Shown: one piece after another, positions 26,375 through 35,363 of the stretch
Layout of the letters: the number at the start of each line of letters is the position of its first letter
Position numbering within the stretch: the stretch's first letter is position 1
Assembly (NCBI GenBank): GCA_035532415.1
Contig: DATKRB010000073.1
Coordinates: 1 to 64,000, forward strand
Reading direction: 5' to 3'
Length of the DNA stretch: 64,000 nt
DNA from: DATKRB01 sp035532415
GTDB taxonomy: Bacteria > Actinomycetota > Acidimicrobiia > Acidimicrobiales > RAAP-2
Program-made: the position numbers and the translations under genes
The notes under the pieces: model-generated
Told to the model about the DNA's origin: nothing
What the model saw: only the letters and a program-made list of their open reading frames with translations
Databases searched by the model: none

Positions 26375-27653
26375 CCAGGCCACCTCCGCCGGGGACGCTC
26401 CCGCCACCGAAACGTCCCCCGGCCGGGAAGTTCCCGCCACCGAAGCTCCCGGAGGAGCCGGTACCGCCGAAGAGGCTGCGGGCGCCACCCACCGCGGCCC
26501 CGTTGAACTTCACCACTCGCTCCATGATCTTCGCGCCTGCACCGAGTCCCTTCGTGATCTGGGTCTCGCCGCTGGCACTCACCCCGGTGGTGACCGGTTG
26601 GGACACGTGCCCGCCGTTCTCCACCACGGTGACCGTGGCCTGGCCTCCCGATGAGTAGGAGATCGACGCGGTCGGAACCTCTACGGCCCCGTTGATCTGT
26701 CTGACCACGATCGAGACGGTCGCGGTGGCCCCCGCATAAAGGCCACCGGGTGTACCGGTGACGGCGATCTGCACCGGGAAGGTCGCCACGTTCGAGCTCT
26801 GCGTGGCGATCAGGCCCAGGGAGGAGACCGTGCCGTAGACGCTCGCCCTCGACCCGGTCGGTGTGATGACCGCCTGGTCGCCCACCCTCACTTGGCCGAT
26901 CTGCGTGTCGTCGACGGTGGAGCCGACCACGTAGCTGTTCGTCGCGATCACCACGACCTGCCCCGAGGAGGAGACGGCGGCGGCGGCGCCCGATCCCGAC
27001 GCGCCCGATCCCGCCGAAGAGCTCCCGCCCGAGACCTGCTGGCCGACACTCAGGTCTACCGAGGCCACCGTACCGCTGATCGTCGACGTCAAGGAGGCAT
27101 CGGACAAGTTCGTCTCGGCCGACGTGACCTGTGTCTGGGCCGAGGTGACCGACGCCCCGTCGGAGTCGAGCTGACTAGCCGCCGCCCCGTCGGCCTGATC
27201 GCCCGCCAGCCTCGCCTGAGCCGCAGTGAGCGTCGCCTCCGCCGCGGCGAGTTGAGCTTGGAGGGCCGACTGGTCGACGGTGGCGAGGGTCTGGCCGGTC
27301 GTCACGGTTTGGCCGGTGCTCACGTCGACAGCGGTGATCGTGCCCGACACGGCGAAGTTGAGGTTGGCCTGCTGGGATGGCTCGATGGTGCCGGACGTCG
27401 ATACCGTCTGTTGCATGGTGCCGGTCGTCACGGCCACCACCTGGGTCGTGATCTGAAGTGGCGAGGTGGAGGAACCAGTGGTGCCGAGCGAGATCCCGAT
27501 GCCCGTGCCAGCGAGGGCCACCACCGCGACTGTCGCGACGACGATCTGCTTGCGTCCGAAACGCCACCGAGCCCCGCGTGTGCTCCCGACGGTCGGGACC
27601 TCCTCGGTCAGGTTGTCATGAGGCGGCACGACAGGGGCCACGTCTGTTGCCAT
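26367..27653 (-). CDS. HlyD/MacA-type efflux adaptor protein (second copy) with Gly-rich tail
   Basis: The 428-residue adaptor has a membrane anchor (36-55), barrel-sandwich halves around STSGTIEPSQQANLNFAVSG and TSTISGTVASVDLSVGQQV, a short coiled arm, and beta-barrel/membrane-proximal domains. The last 30 residues are Gly/Phe/Pro-rich (FGGGNFPAGG..GGGGLGG). First gene of the operon adaptor-ATPase-permease-DUF5666-adaptor. It is about 30% shorter than the second adaptor, mainly in the arm. Confidence 0.9.
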   Translation of the reverse strand: MATDVAPVVPPHDNLTEEVPTVGSTRGARWRFGRKQIVVATVAVVALAGTGIGISLGTTGSSTSPLQITTQVVAVTTGTMQQTVSTSGTIEPSQQANLNFAVSGTITAVDVSTGQTVTTGQTLATVDQSALQAQLAAAEATLTAAQARLAGDQADGAAASQLDSDGASVTSAQTQVTSAETNLSDASLTSTISGTVASVDLSVGQQVSGGSSSAGSGASGSGAAAAVSSSGQVVVIATNSYVVGSTVDDTQIGQVRVGDQAVITPTGSRASVYGTVSSLGLIATQSSNVATFPVQIAVTGTPGGLYAGATATVSIVVRQINGAVEVPTASISYSSGGQATVTVVENGGHVSQPVTTGVSASGETQITKGLGAGAKIMERVVKFNGAAVGGARSLFGGTGSSGSFGGGNFPAGGRFGGGSVPGGGGLGG

Positions 27654-28163
27654 TCAGGTATTGAAGGCCACCGGCCTTGCCGCTCCCTGGGATCGACCTG
27701 TGAGCCAACTGTGAGCCGCAGGGTGCGAGGGGCTCCGCGGGACCGGGCTCCAGGGCAGCGTCTTGTCGACCCTCGGCCCGCCCGGCAGCCCCAGCACATG
27801 GTCACCGATGTTGTTCCGCTGAGTCTCGGACGTGCCGCCCTCGATCGTGTTGGTCCGTGCCCGGAGGAACCGTACGCGCGGATCGGAACCCCCCAACCCT
27901 TCGGGCCCCGCTCGTGAGGTCCCGCCCGGGTACGGGGTCGGGATCGGCATCGCATCGGCACCGGGCGGCTCCATGGTCAGGTTCGTCACCCTCTGGTTCA
28001 GCTCCGTCATCGCCACCTTGCCCATCCCGGCTCGCTGAAGAGCCGTGGGCGGTGATCGTCGGACCGCCATACCGGTTCCGAGCCCGTCGGGTGGCGGCGC
28101 GGGAGCGCCGGCGGCCTCGAGCATCTCGGTCAGAGCACGCTGGAGGCTGGGGGTGGCCCCGGC
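27654..28163 (-). pseudogene. C-terminal remnant of an acyl-CoA dehydrogenase
   Basis: The frame reads ALQRAGMGKVAMTELNQRV, then GADAMPIPTPYPGG, then NTIEGGTSETQRNNIGDHV, then LGLPGGPRVDKTLPW. This is the recognisable order of the last 130 residues of FadE-type acyl-CoA dehydrogenases (FAD-domain end, EGGTSExQRN-IGxxVLGLP, DK-PW). Everything upstream, including substrate-binding and catalytic regions, is absent. The upstream DNA is now the divergent glyoxalase gene. Several conserved residues have drifted (SETQRNN for SEIQRNI). There is no start codon or ribosome site of its own, and the stop abuts the ATG of the adaptor gene. Confidence 0.75.
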
Positions 28164-28218
28164 TCGGCAGTGCGGGCCGGGCACGGGGACACCGGCTCCG
28201 CCGTTAACATCTGTCCCC

Positions 28219-29124
28219 ATGCCGATTCGAGAGTTCTTCCACCTGATCCACGTCGTGGACGACATCGACGAGGTCGACTCCTGGTACGACGCCCTCTTCT
28301 CTCCCCAATGGTTCATGAAGAAGCAGTGGGCGGACAACGAGCGTCGCTGGGCGTCGCTCGGGATGGTCGGTGACTTCATGCTGGAGACGATCGAGGCGTC
28401 CTCCGAGCCGGCCGACGAGGGGATGCCGTTGACGCGCTTCCACTCCCGGTTCGGGCAGCACTGGCATTCGTTGGCATGGTACGTCGACGACGCCGAGATG
28501 CCGGTCCTGTTCCGTCGCTTCCGCGACCACGGTGTCCGGGTGGCCAAGCCCGGTGGAGGGTTCTTCCCGGCCGGGGACGACGTCGATCCGGGCGGGACCA
28601 TGTTCACCCACCCGCGCGACACCGCCGGTCAGCTCGAGTTCGTGAACCTCGGCGTCTTCGACCATCTCGACCCCCGGTCGAAGCCGGGCTGGTCACCCGC
28701 TATGTGGCGGGACGTTCATCCGCTGGCCATCGAGCGGGTCTCCCACATGACCCAGGCGGTCCGTGACCTCGACAAGACCCGCGCTCGCTACGAGGAGCTG
28801 CTCGACGCACGGCCCCTTCACGAGGAGCGGTCCGACCTGAAGTGGAGCGCCTACCTCTTCGTCGGCTCCGAGTCCACCGTGGAGCTCGCCCAGCCGACCG
28901 ACCGCGACTCGCTGCTACGCCGGGATCTCGGTTCGAACGGGGAGATCACCCATTCGGTGACGTTCAGGGTCCGGGACCTCGCCGCGGCCGAGCGCCACGT
29001 GGAGGGCCTCGGCATCGGCGTCATCGATCGGTCGGGATCGGCGTTCACGATGGACCCGGCCGACTGCTTCGGGGCCGTCATCGCCTTCACCGAGACGGAC
29101 GTGCCGGGCGATCCCAGGGCCTGA
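28219..29124 (+). CDS. Glyoxalase/VOC superfamily protein, two-domain
   Basis: The 301-residue protein has two vicinal-oxygen-chelate modules. The first starts IREFFHLIHVVDDIDEVDSWYDALF and continues HWHSLAWYVDD; the second starts IERVSHMTQAVRDLDKTRARYEELL and continues ITHSVTFRVRDL. Metal-ligand candidates are His8, His85 region and Glu residues, but the enzyme class (dioxygenase, isomerase or lyase) cannot be told. ATG supported by the family-like first strand. Promoter DNA upstream overlaps the decayed acyl-CoA dehydrogenase. Confidence 0.82.
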   Translation: MPIREFFHLIHVVDDIDEVDSWYDALFSPQWFMKKQWADNERRWASLGMVGDFMLETIEASSEPADEGMPLTRFHSRFGQHWHSLAWYVDDAEMPVLFRRFRDHGVRVAKPGGGFFPAGDDVDPGGTMFTHPRDTAGQLEFVNLGVFDHLDPRSKPGWSPAMWRDVHPLAIERVSHMTQAVRDLDKTRARYEELLDARPLHEERSDLKWSAYLFVGSESTVELAQPTDRDSLLRRDLGSNGEITHSVTFRVRDLAAAERHVEGLGIGVIDRSGSAFTMDPADCFGAVIAFTETDVPGDPRA

Positions 29125-29172
29125 GCGCCCGGTCCGGGGTCTGGCGCAGCGGGGCCGGTAAGGCGGGCGGGC

Positions 29173-30198
29173 TCAGCTGTGCCCGGTCGCCGAGTCGAGC
29201 GCCTCGAGCCATTCGGTGGGCCCGTAGGTCTGATCCTCGCCCCACCCGGTACATCCACCCGTCCACGCCCAGTGGAAGAGCCCGGTGCCCGACGGTCCCT
29301 GGGTACCGTGCCGTCCGGCGAGCGTCCCGTCTGCGGTCAGCTCTCTCCCGAGGGCGTCCGTCGCCTCGAGGTGGATCGACCGGATGAAGCGCGTCCCCTC
29401 GGCCAGCTCGGTCGTCCGGTGCCCCTCCACCAGGGGCGCGTACTCGCCGTCGCGGAGCAGGTAGCCGGTGTCGAGGTCGTCGCTCGGCCGCCCGTCATGG
29501 TCGATCCACGGGTCGGTGAAAGCCATGAACGCCTCTTTCGGGTCCTGGGTCCCGAACGCGTAGCCCACCGAGTGGGGGGCGCTCGCCCGGCGCGGGCGGC
29601 CAGGACGCGACAGCGTGCCCGGGGGAAGCTTCTTGTCCTCGGGAACCGGTCCCGTGGGCCGGGGACCCCACGACCGGTCCCGAACCGAGTAGCAGTCGAT
29701 CGGGATCTCCTCGCCGCGCAGCACGATCGTGCCGGTCACGTGCATCGGCTGGTCGAAGTGGCGGGTGGCCCAGAACGGCCACGCCCCGATCGCGTGCGAA
29801 TGCGGCGGCATGATCCCCTCGTGGACCAGGTCGGCCTCGAAGCCCCCCGGGTCCGAGTAGGTGGTGCGGTACTTCATCAGGGGCTCCAACATCTCGACCG
29901 TGTTGCCGTTGGGGAACTCGCACTTGCGGAGGTCGCCCCGGTCGGGGAACGGCAGGCCTTCGTGCCGCACCTCGTACAGTGCTCCAGCGTCGGAGCCGTC
30001 CCACACCCAGGCCCCCCCGTTGCACGTGCCCTGCACGGCGAGCGCCTGGGTGTACAGCCAGCCACCCATCCGGCGCTCGGGGACGTTGAACGACCACCAC
30101 GTCGTCTCGGTCTCGAACCAGTGCGGCGAATGCTCGTGCCAGTTGTCGTCCTCGGCGGTGAGGACAGGCTGGTCGGGCCATCCCTGCTTGGCGGGCAT
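29173..30198 (-). CDS. DUF7064/7065-like (hydroxyneurosporene-synthase-fold) protein
   Basis: The 341-residue protein has features of the actinobacterial DUF7064/7065 group. These are HSPHWFETETTWWSFNVPERRMGGWLY near the N-terminus and a central DCYSVRDRSWGPRP. MPPHSHAIGAWPFW lies before it. These proteins occur beside lipid and steroid degradation genes, and the fold recalls lipocalin-like AttH/CrtC enzymes; no reaction is established. The start was chosen for the CGAGGAGAAG ribosome site; a frame extends 46 codons upstream. It follows the phosphotransferase gene in the same direction, 53 bp after it. Confidence 0.75.
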   Translation of the reverse strand: MPAKQGWPDQPVLTAEDDNWHEHSPHWFETETTWWSFNVPERRMGGWLYTQALAVQGTCNGGAWVWDGSDAGALYEVRHEGLPFPDRGDLRKCEFPNGNTVEMLEPLMKYRTTYSDPGGFEADLVHEGIMPPHSHAIGAWPFWATRHFDQPMHVTGTIVLRGEEIPIDCYSVRDRSWGPRPTGPVPEDKKLPPGTLSRPGRPRRASAPHSVGYAFGTQDPKEAFMAFTDPWIDHDGRPSDDLDTGYLLRDGEYAPLVEGHRTTELAEGTRFIRSIHLEATDALGRELTADGTLAGRHGTQGPSGTGLFHWAWTGGCTGWGEDQTYGPTEWLEALDSATGHS

Positions 30199-30251
30199 CT
30201 CTTCTCCTCGCGCTCTCTCTCGTGTCCACTCGTCCAACTTCGGCTGCCGAG

Positions 30252-31646
30252 CTACCTCAGAGGCGGCCACGTCCTCTCGTGCAGGGCTCCTGAGGCGGTT
30301 CGCATGAGGTGGTCGTCCCGAAGGACCCTGTTCCACAGGTACCGGACGTAGTCGGGGTCCGACACCGCACCCTCACGTGCCGCCGTCGCCAGCTCTTCCC
30401 GACCCTGCCCGAGCGGCTCCGGCCCCCGCCCGAGCAGCCGGGCGATCTCCTCGGACTCGAGCTGGGCGTACTCCCGGCCGGACGCATCGATCTCCTGAAG
30501 GTACTTGACCACCCTGGCCACACCCTTGGTCCACTGGGACCCGAGCGGGTCGGAGATCCTGGGGACGATGGTCTTGATGCTCCCGAGCACATCGGCGTAC
30601 AGATGGTGCCATTCGGGCAGGCTGCCCGGAGCGGGCATCTCGGGCGGCTCGAGGTCCATTCCCATGACGTTGCCCAGAGCCTCGAGCCAGAGCCGGCGGT
30701 GGAGCTGGCGGTAGATGATGCCGTTGCCGATGTCGCGGGTCACGGTCTCGCCCCCCTCGCCGGGTCGGTGCGAGCCCGGCCCGTCGTTGGGGTAGAGAGT
30801 CGCCATGGTGGACTCGGCGAAGAGCCGGTAATACCAGATCCGATCGGTGTCGATGGCGTGGCCCGACAGCTCCTCGTACTCGCGCAACCGGTCCGGCAGG
30901 TGGGTGAAGGTGTCCTGGACCGTGCGCAACGACAGCCAGGCGATGTCGTCCATCGGATCGCCGAAGTGGCAGAGCTCCCAGTCGACGACCGCCGTCACCC
31001 GCCCGTCCTCGTACATGAAGTTCCCGGGGCCCGTGTCCCCCTGAACCAACACAACCGGGCCCTCGTAGTCCGGGACGTTGCGCTCGAGCCAGTCGGCGCT
31101 CAGCCGGAGGAGGGGGTCCATCGAGCCGTCGGGTGCCGTCCCTCGTCGACGGATCCCTTCGATCCGCTCGAGCGCGTGCTCCTTGGCCGTCCGAACCGGG
31201 CCCAGGCTGGGGAGGTTCAGGTCCCGGGGGTCGAGCCGGTGCTGGGCGGCCAGGTTCCGGATGAAGTCCTGGGCCACCCGGACCTGTTCGTCAGGGTCCC
31301 CGATCCGGTAGAACCAGGTGGCGCCGTGGACCCGATCGGAGAGCACCGCCTCGCGGTGCGGATGGACCGCGAGGATGTGGGGCACCGCTACCTCGGTCGA
31401 TCCCAGGGCCTTCATCACCTCTGCCTCGGTCGCCAGCGTGTGGAAGGCGCTCCGCTCGGGGAGAGGGTCGGGGCTGTAGCGAAGGAAGAGCTCGCGCGTC
31501 CTTCCCCCGGGATCGGCCACGTCGACATACCACGCCTCGCGCGTCGCACCGCCGGGGATCCTGTCGGCGCTCGTCACCGGCTGGCCGGCGGTCTCCCCGA
31601 TCCAGCTCATGACGTCGCCGGGTAGCGACAATTTCGTCTCGGCCAT
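30252..31646 (-). CDS. Phosphotransferase family (APH/ACAD10-like) kinase-fold protein
   Basis: The 464-residue protein has an aminoglycoside-phosphotransferase/choline-kinase fold. The catalytic loop reads VLVQGDTGPGNFMYEDG (Asp204, Asn209) and the metal-binding Asp222 is in AVVDWELCHFGDP. A Gln replaces the usual His of the HGD motif. Bacterial relatives of the ACAD10 N-domain phosphorylate 4-hydroxyacyl-CoAs before acyl-CoA dehydrogenase action; that is a family-level inference. The C-terminal 150 residues carry an extra helical region. ATG start follows a gap of 178 bp containing the likely promoter of this two-gene unit. Confidence 0.85.
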   Translation of the reverse strand: MAETKLSLPGDVMSWIGETAGQPVTSADRIPGGATREAWYVDVADPGGRTRELFLRYSPDPLPERSAFHTLATEAEVMKALGSTEVAVPHILAVHPHREAVLSDRVHGATWFYRIGDPDEQVRVAQDFIRNLAAQHRLDPRDLNLPSLGPVRTAKEHALERIEGIRRRGTAPDGSMDPLLRLSADWLERNVPDYEGPVVLVQGDTGPGNFMYEDGRVTAVVDWELCHFGDPMDDIAWLSLRTVQDTFTHLPDRLREYEELSGHAIDTDRIWYYRLFAESTMATLYPNDGPGSHRPGEGGETVTRDIGNGIIYRQLHRRLWLEALGNVMGMDLEPPEMPAPGSLPEWHHLYADVLGSIKTIVPRISDPLGSQWTKGVARVVKYLQEIDASGREYAQLESEEIARLLGRGPEPLGQGREELATAAREGAVSDPDYVRYLWNRVLRDDHLMRTASGALHERTWPPLR

Positions 31647-31824
31647 GGTTCCTCTGTCCCTCTGGTGGGGTACTCCCCCTCCGGTGGACCGGACTTTAGG
31701 GCGTGCGGGCCCAGCCTGTCCCAACGGAGCCGAGAGCAGTGGCCGGCGACCCTGCCCCGGCTCCGAGAAGCGGCACCTCGGCGTCCGTCCGGTGCCTCCC
31801 GGGCTCAGCCCGACAGGCCCGGGC

Positions 31825-33078
31825 TCATGAACCTCCGGCGACGAGCGAGCCGCACCATGGTTTGTTGCCGTTGGTCGTCGTGTACTTGTCGTTCTTGAGC
31901 TGAACGAAATAGTTGCAGTACGTCTTGGGCAACATCGCCACGGTGCCGAAGTTCTTCAGGCTGAACGAGACGGAGCCCGGAAGGATCCCCCCGGCGTTGT
32001 AGCTGGTCACCTTGTGCAAATTGGAGATGAACGCGCTCCGGGTCGGGTTATTGCCGGCCTGCTGCAACCCCTTGATCATGAGGTCGGCGCCCAGGTACGC
32101 GACGTAGGTCCCGTAGTCCGGCAGTCCGCCCTTGTACTGGGGGTCGTACTTCCTCAGCGCGTTGAGCATCGCCTGGGTCGGGGTGTTGGGCGGGGTGAAG
32201 TCCACCTGGGTGTCCATGTACTGCCCGTCGAGGGCGGCGGCGGCCGACGGTGTCGAGAGCACCGTGTTGTCGTACCCGGTGCCACCGATGATCGTCTTGG
32301 CCTTCATCCCGGCGTTCTTGACCGCCTGGGCGACGGCGACGTCCGAGGAGTCGACCAGCGCCACGGTCACCCCGTTGCAACCGGCCGCCTTCATGGAGAG
32401 CGCCGCCGCGGTGAAGTCGACGCCGCCGAATTGGACCGTCTTGTCGTTGTAGCAGGTGGAAACACCGTGCTTGCCGGCACTGGCCAGGGTGGTGTCGATC
32501 GCGTGCTGCGAGGACGGCGAGATGGAATAGGAGAGCCCGGCCAACTTGGTCACCCCGATCGACTTCAGGAACCGTCCCCAGTAGTCGTAGGTGTAGTAGT
32601 TCCCGTTGAAGGCCGTGGCGGTCACCGGATAGAAGCTGAACATGTTCGTGTAGGGCTGCATGCCCCACTCGGGCCCGTCGAAGCCCCAACCGGTCACCGG
32701 TATGCCGGCCTGCTGAAGGATCTTGGACCCGCCGAAGCCGACCGACGAGGTCGACACCACGCCGAACACGCCGGAGCCGGCCAGATCCGACGCCGCGGCG
32801 AAATAGGTCGCCGGGTTGGTGGCGTCGTCCTTCACCACCACCTTGATCTTCCGCCCGTCCACACCGCCCTTCGCGTTCTGCAACGCCACCCGGGCGTCGA
32901 TGCCCCCGGCGGCGTCGAAGAAGGTCGACGAGGCGGGACCGGTCAGGTCCGATATGAAGCCGATCGTGATCGTCTTCGACGTGACCCCGGGATCGCTCGC
33001 CCCGGCTGGAGCGGCGGCGACGACCGAGCAGACCAGCGCGGTCACGAGCGCACCGAGCGCTGCAAGCCTTGTCGGCAC
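31825..33078 (-). CDS. Branched-chain amino-acid-type ABC substrate-binding protein (orphan)
   Basis: The 417-residue secreted protein begins with a signal peptide (PTRLAALGALVTALVCSVVAAAPAGA). A periplasmic-binding type I fold follows (VTSKTITIGFISDLTGPASSTFFDAAGGIDARVALQNAKGGVDGRKIKVVVKDD), as in LivJ-like proteins. GTG at 33078 was preferred because AGGGGGG stands 4 nt before it and it gives an exact signal-peptide start; an ATG 5 codons earlier sits within that ribosome site. No lipobox Cys is apparent. No permease or ATPase genes lie nearby, so the protein serves a transporter encoded elsewhere or another role. Ligand unknown. Confidence 0.88.
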   Translation of the reverse strand: MPTRLAALGALVTALVCSVVAAAPAGASDPGVTSKTITIGFISDLTGPASSTFFDAAGGIDARVALQNAKGGVDGRKIKVVVKDDATNPATYFAAASDLAGSGVFGVVSTSSVGFGGSKILQQAGIPVTGWGFDGPEWGMQPYTNMFSFYPVTATAFNGNYYTYDYWGRFLKSIGVTKLAGLSYSISPSSQHAIDTTLASAGKHGVSTCYNDKTVQFGGVDFTAAALSMKAAGCNGVTVALVDSSDVAVAQAVKNAGMKAKTIIGGTGYDNTVLSTPSAAAALDGQYMDTQVDFTPPNTPTQAMLNALRKYDPQYKGGLPDYGTYVAYLGADLMIKGLQQAGNNPTRSAFISNLHKVTSYNAGGILPGSVSFSLKNFGTVAMLPKTYCNYFVQLKNDKYTTTNGNKPWCGSLVAGGS

Positions 33079-33235
33079 AATTCCCCCCCTCATCGGCCGG
33101 ACGGACCCCCGAGGAGCACGGCAGGGGGCACACCCGAATTGCTTACCGTATGAGCATCGATAGTAACGCCGCCGAAACGGCACCGCAAGCATCCACCGGG
33201 GCGGCGGTTACCGCCGATCCGGGTCGAACGCCATG

Positions 33236-33298
33236 GCCGGCTCAGACTGCGGGGGGACGCGGGACCGGCTCAGACTGCGGGACCGGCTCAGACTGCAT
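33236..33298. repeat. Tandem repeat at the 3' end of the glycosyltransferase gene
   Basis: The unit GACCGGCTCAGACTGC recurs about three times, the last two copies 17-18 bp apart. It encodes the Gln-Ser-Glu-Pro-Val-Pro repeats of the protein tail. Confidence 0.75.
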
Positions 33299-34402
33299 GG
33301 GCGGCCCGAGGTCCGCTCCGGCCGCCCCGAGGGCGGCGAGGAAACCGGTGTCCCAACCGCATCCCCCGCCGACCGGGGGGGTCCGGCTACCCACCGAGCC
33401 CGAGAGTGCCCGTTCGACCATCCCCACCACCGACCGGGCAGTCGGCGAGCTCACGGCCGCCCCACCCATCTCGAGCTCGTGCGCGAGGTTCTCGCGACCG
33501 TGCCCGGGCACCACGTCGAGGAGGACCAGCGGCCGGCCGATCGCCCTGGCCTCACGGCACGTGTCTCCCGAGCTCGTCACCACGACGTCGGCGGCGGCCA
33601 TCATCTCGGGCAGCCGGGTGGTGTACCCGAAGGGCATCACGGCCGGCTGGTCTCGGGCGACCGAGCGCAGCTGCCCCAGCAACCGGCCGTTCTCACCGGC
33701 GACGGCGAGGACAGTGCACCCGGCGGCACCCAACGCCCTGGCGATCTCGGCGAGGGGACCGATCCCCCACGCACCCGAGATCAGGAGGGCGCACCGGGCT
33801 CCGGGCGCGACTCCCAGAGCCGCCCTGGCCACGGGACGGGGCGGGGCCGCGTGGAATTCGGGCCGGACGGGCGCCGTGGTCACCACGACCTCGGCCTCGG
33901 GCCAGTACCGGCGCACGGAGGCGGCCGCCAGCTCGGAGGTGACCAGGAAGAGATCGGTTCCCTCGTGGACCCAGATCCGGTGGGCGAAGGAATCCGTCAT
34001 GAACACCACCGTCATCGTCTCCGGGTGCTCCCGCTTCAGCGCCGCCGCACCCGCGGCGCCGGTCGCGAACACCGAGACCACGAGGTCGGGGCGGTAGTCC
34101 TCCACCTCCCGCCGCAGGTGCGGGAGCATGACCCTGACGGCCGCCCGGTCGGACAGGCGCCCGAACAGCCCCTCGGCCCGAAGTTGCGAGAAGTGGTAGG
34201 CGTCGTACACCGGCGGTGCCGAGATCATCGTCCGGAACACCCGGTCGCCCACACCACCCAACCCGCGGCCGAGCATCGGCATACAGTCGACGATCCTGCT
34301 CTCCACCCCGCGGGGGGCCAGGGCGGCGGCACACGCCTCGGCGAGGGTGTCATGGCCCTTGCCGAACGAGCCCGAGAGGAGCAGCGCTCGTCGGAGCGTC
34401 AC
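33242..34402 (-). CDS. Glycosyltransferase of the MurG/MGDG-synthase (GT28) fold
   Basis: The 386-residue protein begins RRALLLSGSFGKGHDTLAEA, the GxGH-type start of diacylglycerol glycosyltransferases (UgtP/MGDG synthase). The C-terminal nucleotide-sugar half has SGAWGIGPLAEIARAL, VTSSGDTCREARAIGRPLVLLD and PGHGREN. It probably transfers a sugar to a lipid at the inner membrane face. The last 16 residues are repeats (QSEPVPQSEPVPRP) that are absent from the fold. Start GTG with no clear ribosome site; the epimerase gene ends 9 bp upstream, so translation may be coupled. Confidence 0.8.
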   Translation of the reverse strand: MTLRRALLLSGSFGKGHDTLAEACAAALAPRGVESRIVDCMPMLGRGLGGVGDRVFRTMISAPPVYDAYHFSQLRAEGLFGRLSDRAAVRVMLPHLRREVEDYRPDLVVSVFATGAAGAAALKREHPETMTVVFMTDSFAHRIWVHEGTDLFLVTSELAAASVRRYWPEAEVVVTTAPVRPEFHAAPPRPVARAALGVAPGARCALLISGAWGIGPLAEIARALGAAGCTVLAVAGENGRLLGQLRSVARDQPAVMPFGYTTRLPEMMAAADVVVTSSGDTCREARAIGRPLVLLDVVPGHGRENLAHELEMGGAAVSSPTARSVVGMVERALSGSVGSRTPPVGGGCGWDTGFLAALGAAGADLGPPMQSEPVPQSEPVPRPPAV

Positions 34403-34411
34403 GGAGGGTGC

Positions 34412-35353
34412 CTACAGGAGACCCAGCGCGCCCGGTGACGGGACACGCTGGTTCGCCTCGAGCCACCACTCGGCGTACCGGCGCATCCCCTCCTCAAAGG
34501 TCGTCCGGGCGGTCCAGCCGAGGAGCTCCTCGGACTTCTCACGCGAGGCCTTGTGACCGACGAAGTCCCCCGGGCGGGCGTCACGGAACTCGATGTCCAT
34601 GAGGGGATTGACCAGTTCGCGGACGACCTCGGCCAGCCGGCGGATGCTCACCGGGTCGGGCCCCTCGAGGTTGAAGATCTGGTTCCCGGCCTTGTCGTCG
34701 AGCGCGAGGACGTGGGCATGGGCCATGTCCTCGATGTACACGTAGTTCCGGTACTGGAGCCCGTCGCCATTGATGACGATCGGTTCCCCCGCGTGGGCCC
34801 GACCGAGGAACCGGGGGATCACCAGCTCCTCACGCATCCGGGGACCGAACGGGATGCCGTAACGCAGGATGGTGTAGGACAGCCCGTACAGTTGGGCGTA
34901 GCTGGTCGCCACCAGCTCGGCAGCCAACTTCGACGCGGTGTACACGTGACCGGTGCTCGAGACGGCGATCGGCAGGTCCTCGGTCGCGGGGCGATCCGCC
35001 TCCGTCGCAGAGTAGACCCACACGGTGCTGGCCAGGACCGCTCTGCCCACCTCGTTGTGCCGGGCCGCCTCCCAGACGTTGGCGGTGCCGCCGACGTTGA
35101 GCGCGAAGGTGCGGGCCGGGTCGGCCATCGCCTCGTCAACGTTGGCAACCCCTGCCAGGTGGAAGACGGCGTCACACCCGACCGTCGCCTCCACCAGGCC
35201 GGCCAGGTCGGTGATGTCGACCTCGCAGTGGGTGACGTCGGCCCGGTGCGGGGGTCGGGTGTCGATCACCGTCACGTCATGGCCTTCGGCCACCATCTGG
35301 TCGACCACGTGGGAACCGATGAAACCCGATCCTCCGGTCACCGTCACGTTCAT
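34412..35353 (-). CDS. NAD-dependent epimerase/dehydratase (nucleotide-sugar type)
   Basis: An extended SDR of 313 residues. NAD motif TGGSGFIG at 6-13, catalytic Thr/Ser in LASTVWVYS, Tyr138 and Lys142 (YTASK). PFGPRM and NYVYIEDMAHAHVLAL are typical of UDP-glucose 4-epimerase and UDP-glucuronate decarboxylase relatives. Substrate not determinable. It lies between the DegT aminotransferase and glycosyltransferase genes with gaps of 10 and 9 bp, so the three are an operon for making and transferring a modified sugar. Confidence 0.9.
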   Translation of the reverse strand: MNVTVTGGSGFIGSHVVDQMVAEGHDVTVIDTRPPHRADVTHCEVDITDLAGLVEATVGCDAVFHLAGVANVDEAMADPARTFALNVGGTANVWEAARHNEVGRAVLASTVWVYSATEADRPATEDLPIAVSSTGHVYTASKLAAELVATSYAQLYGLSYTILRYGIPFGPRMREELVIPRFLGRAHAGEPIVINGDGLQYRNYVYIEDMAHAHVLALDDKAGNQIFNLEGPDPVSIRRLAEVVRELVNPLMDIEFRDARPGDFVGHKASREKSEELLGWTARTTFEEGMRRYAEWWLEANQRVPSPGALGLL

Positions 35354-35363
35354 CTGTCCGTCC

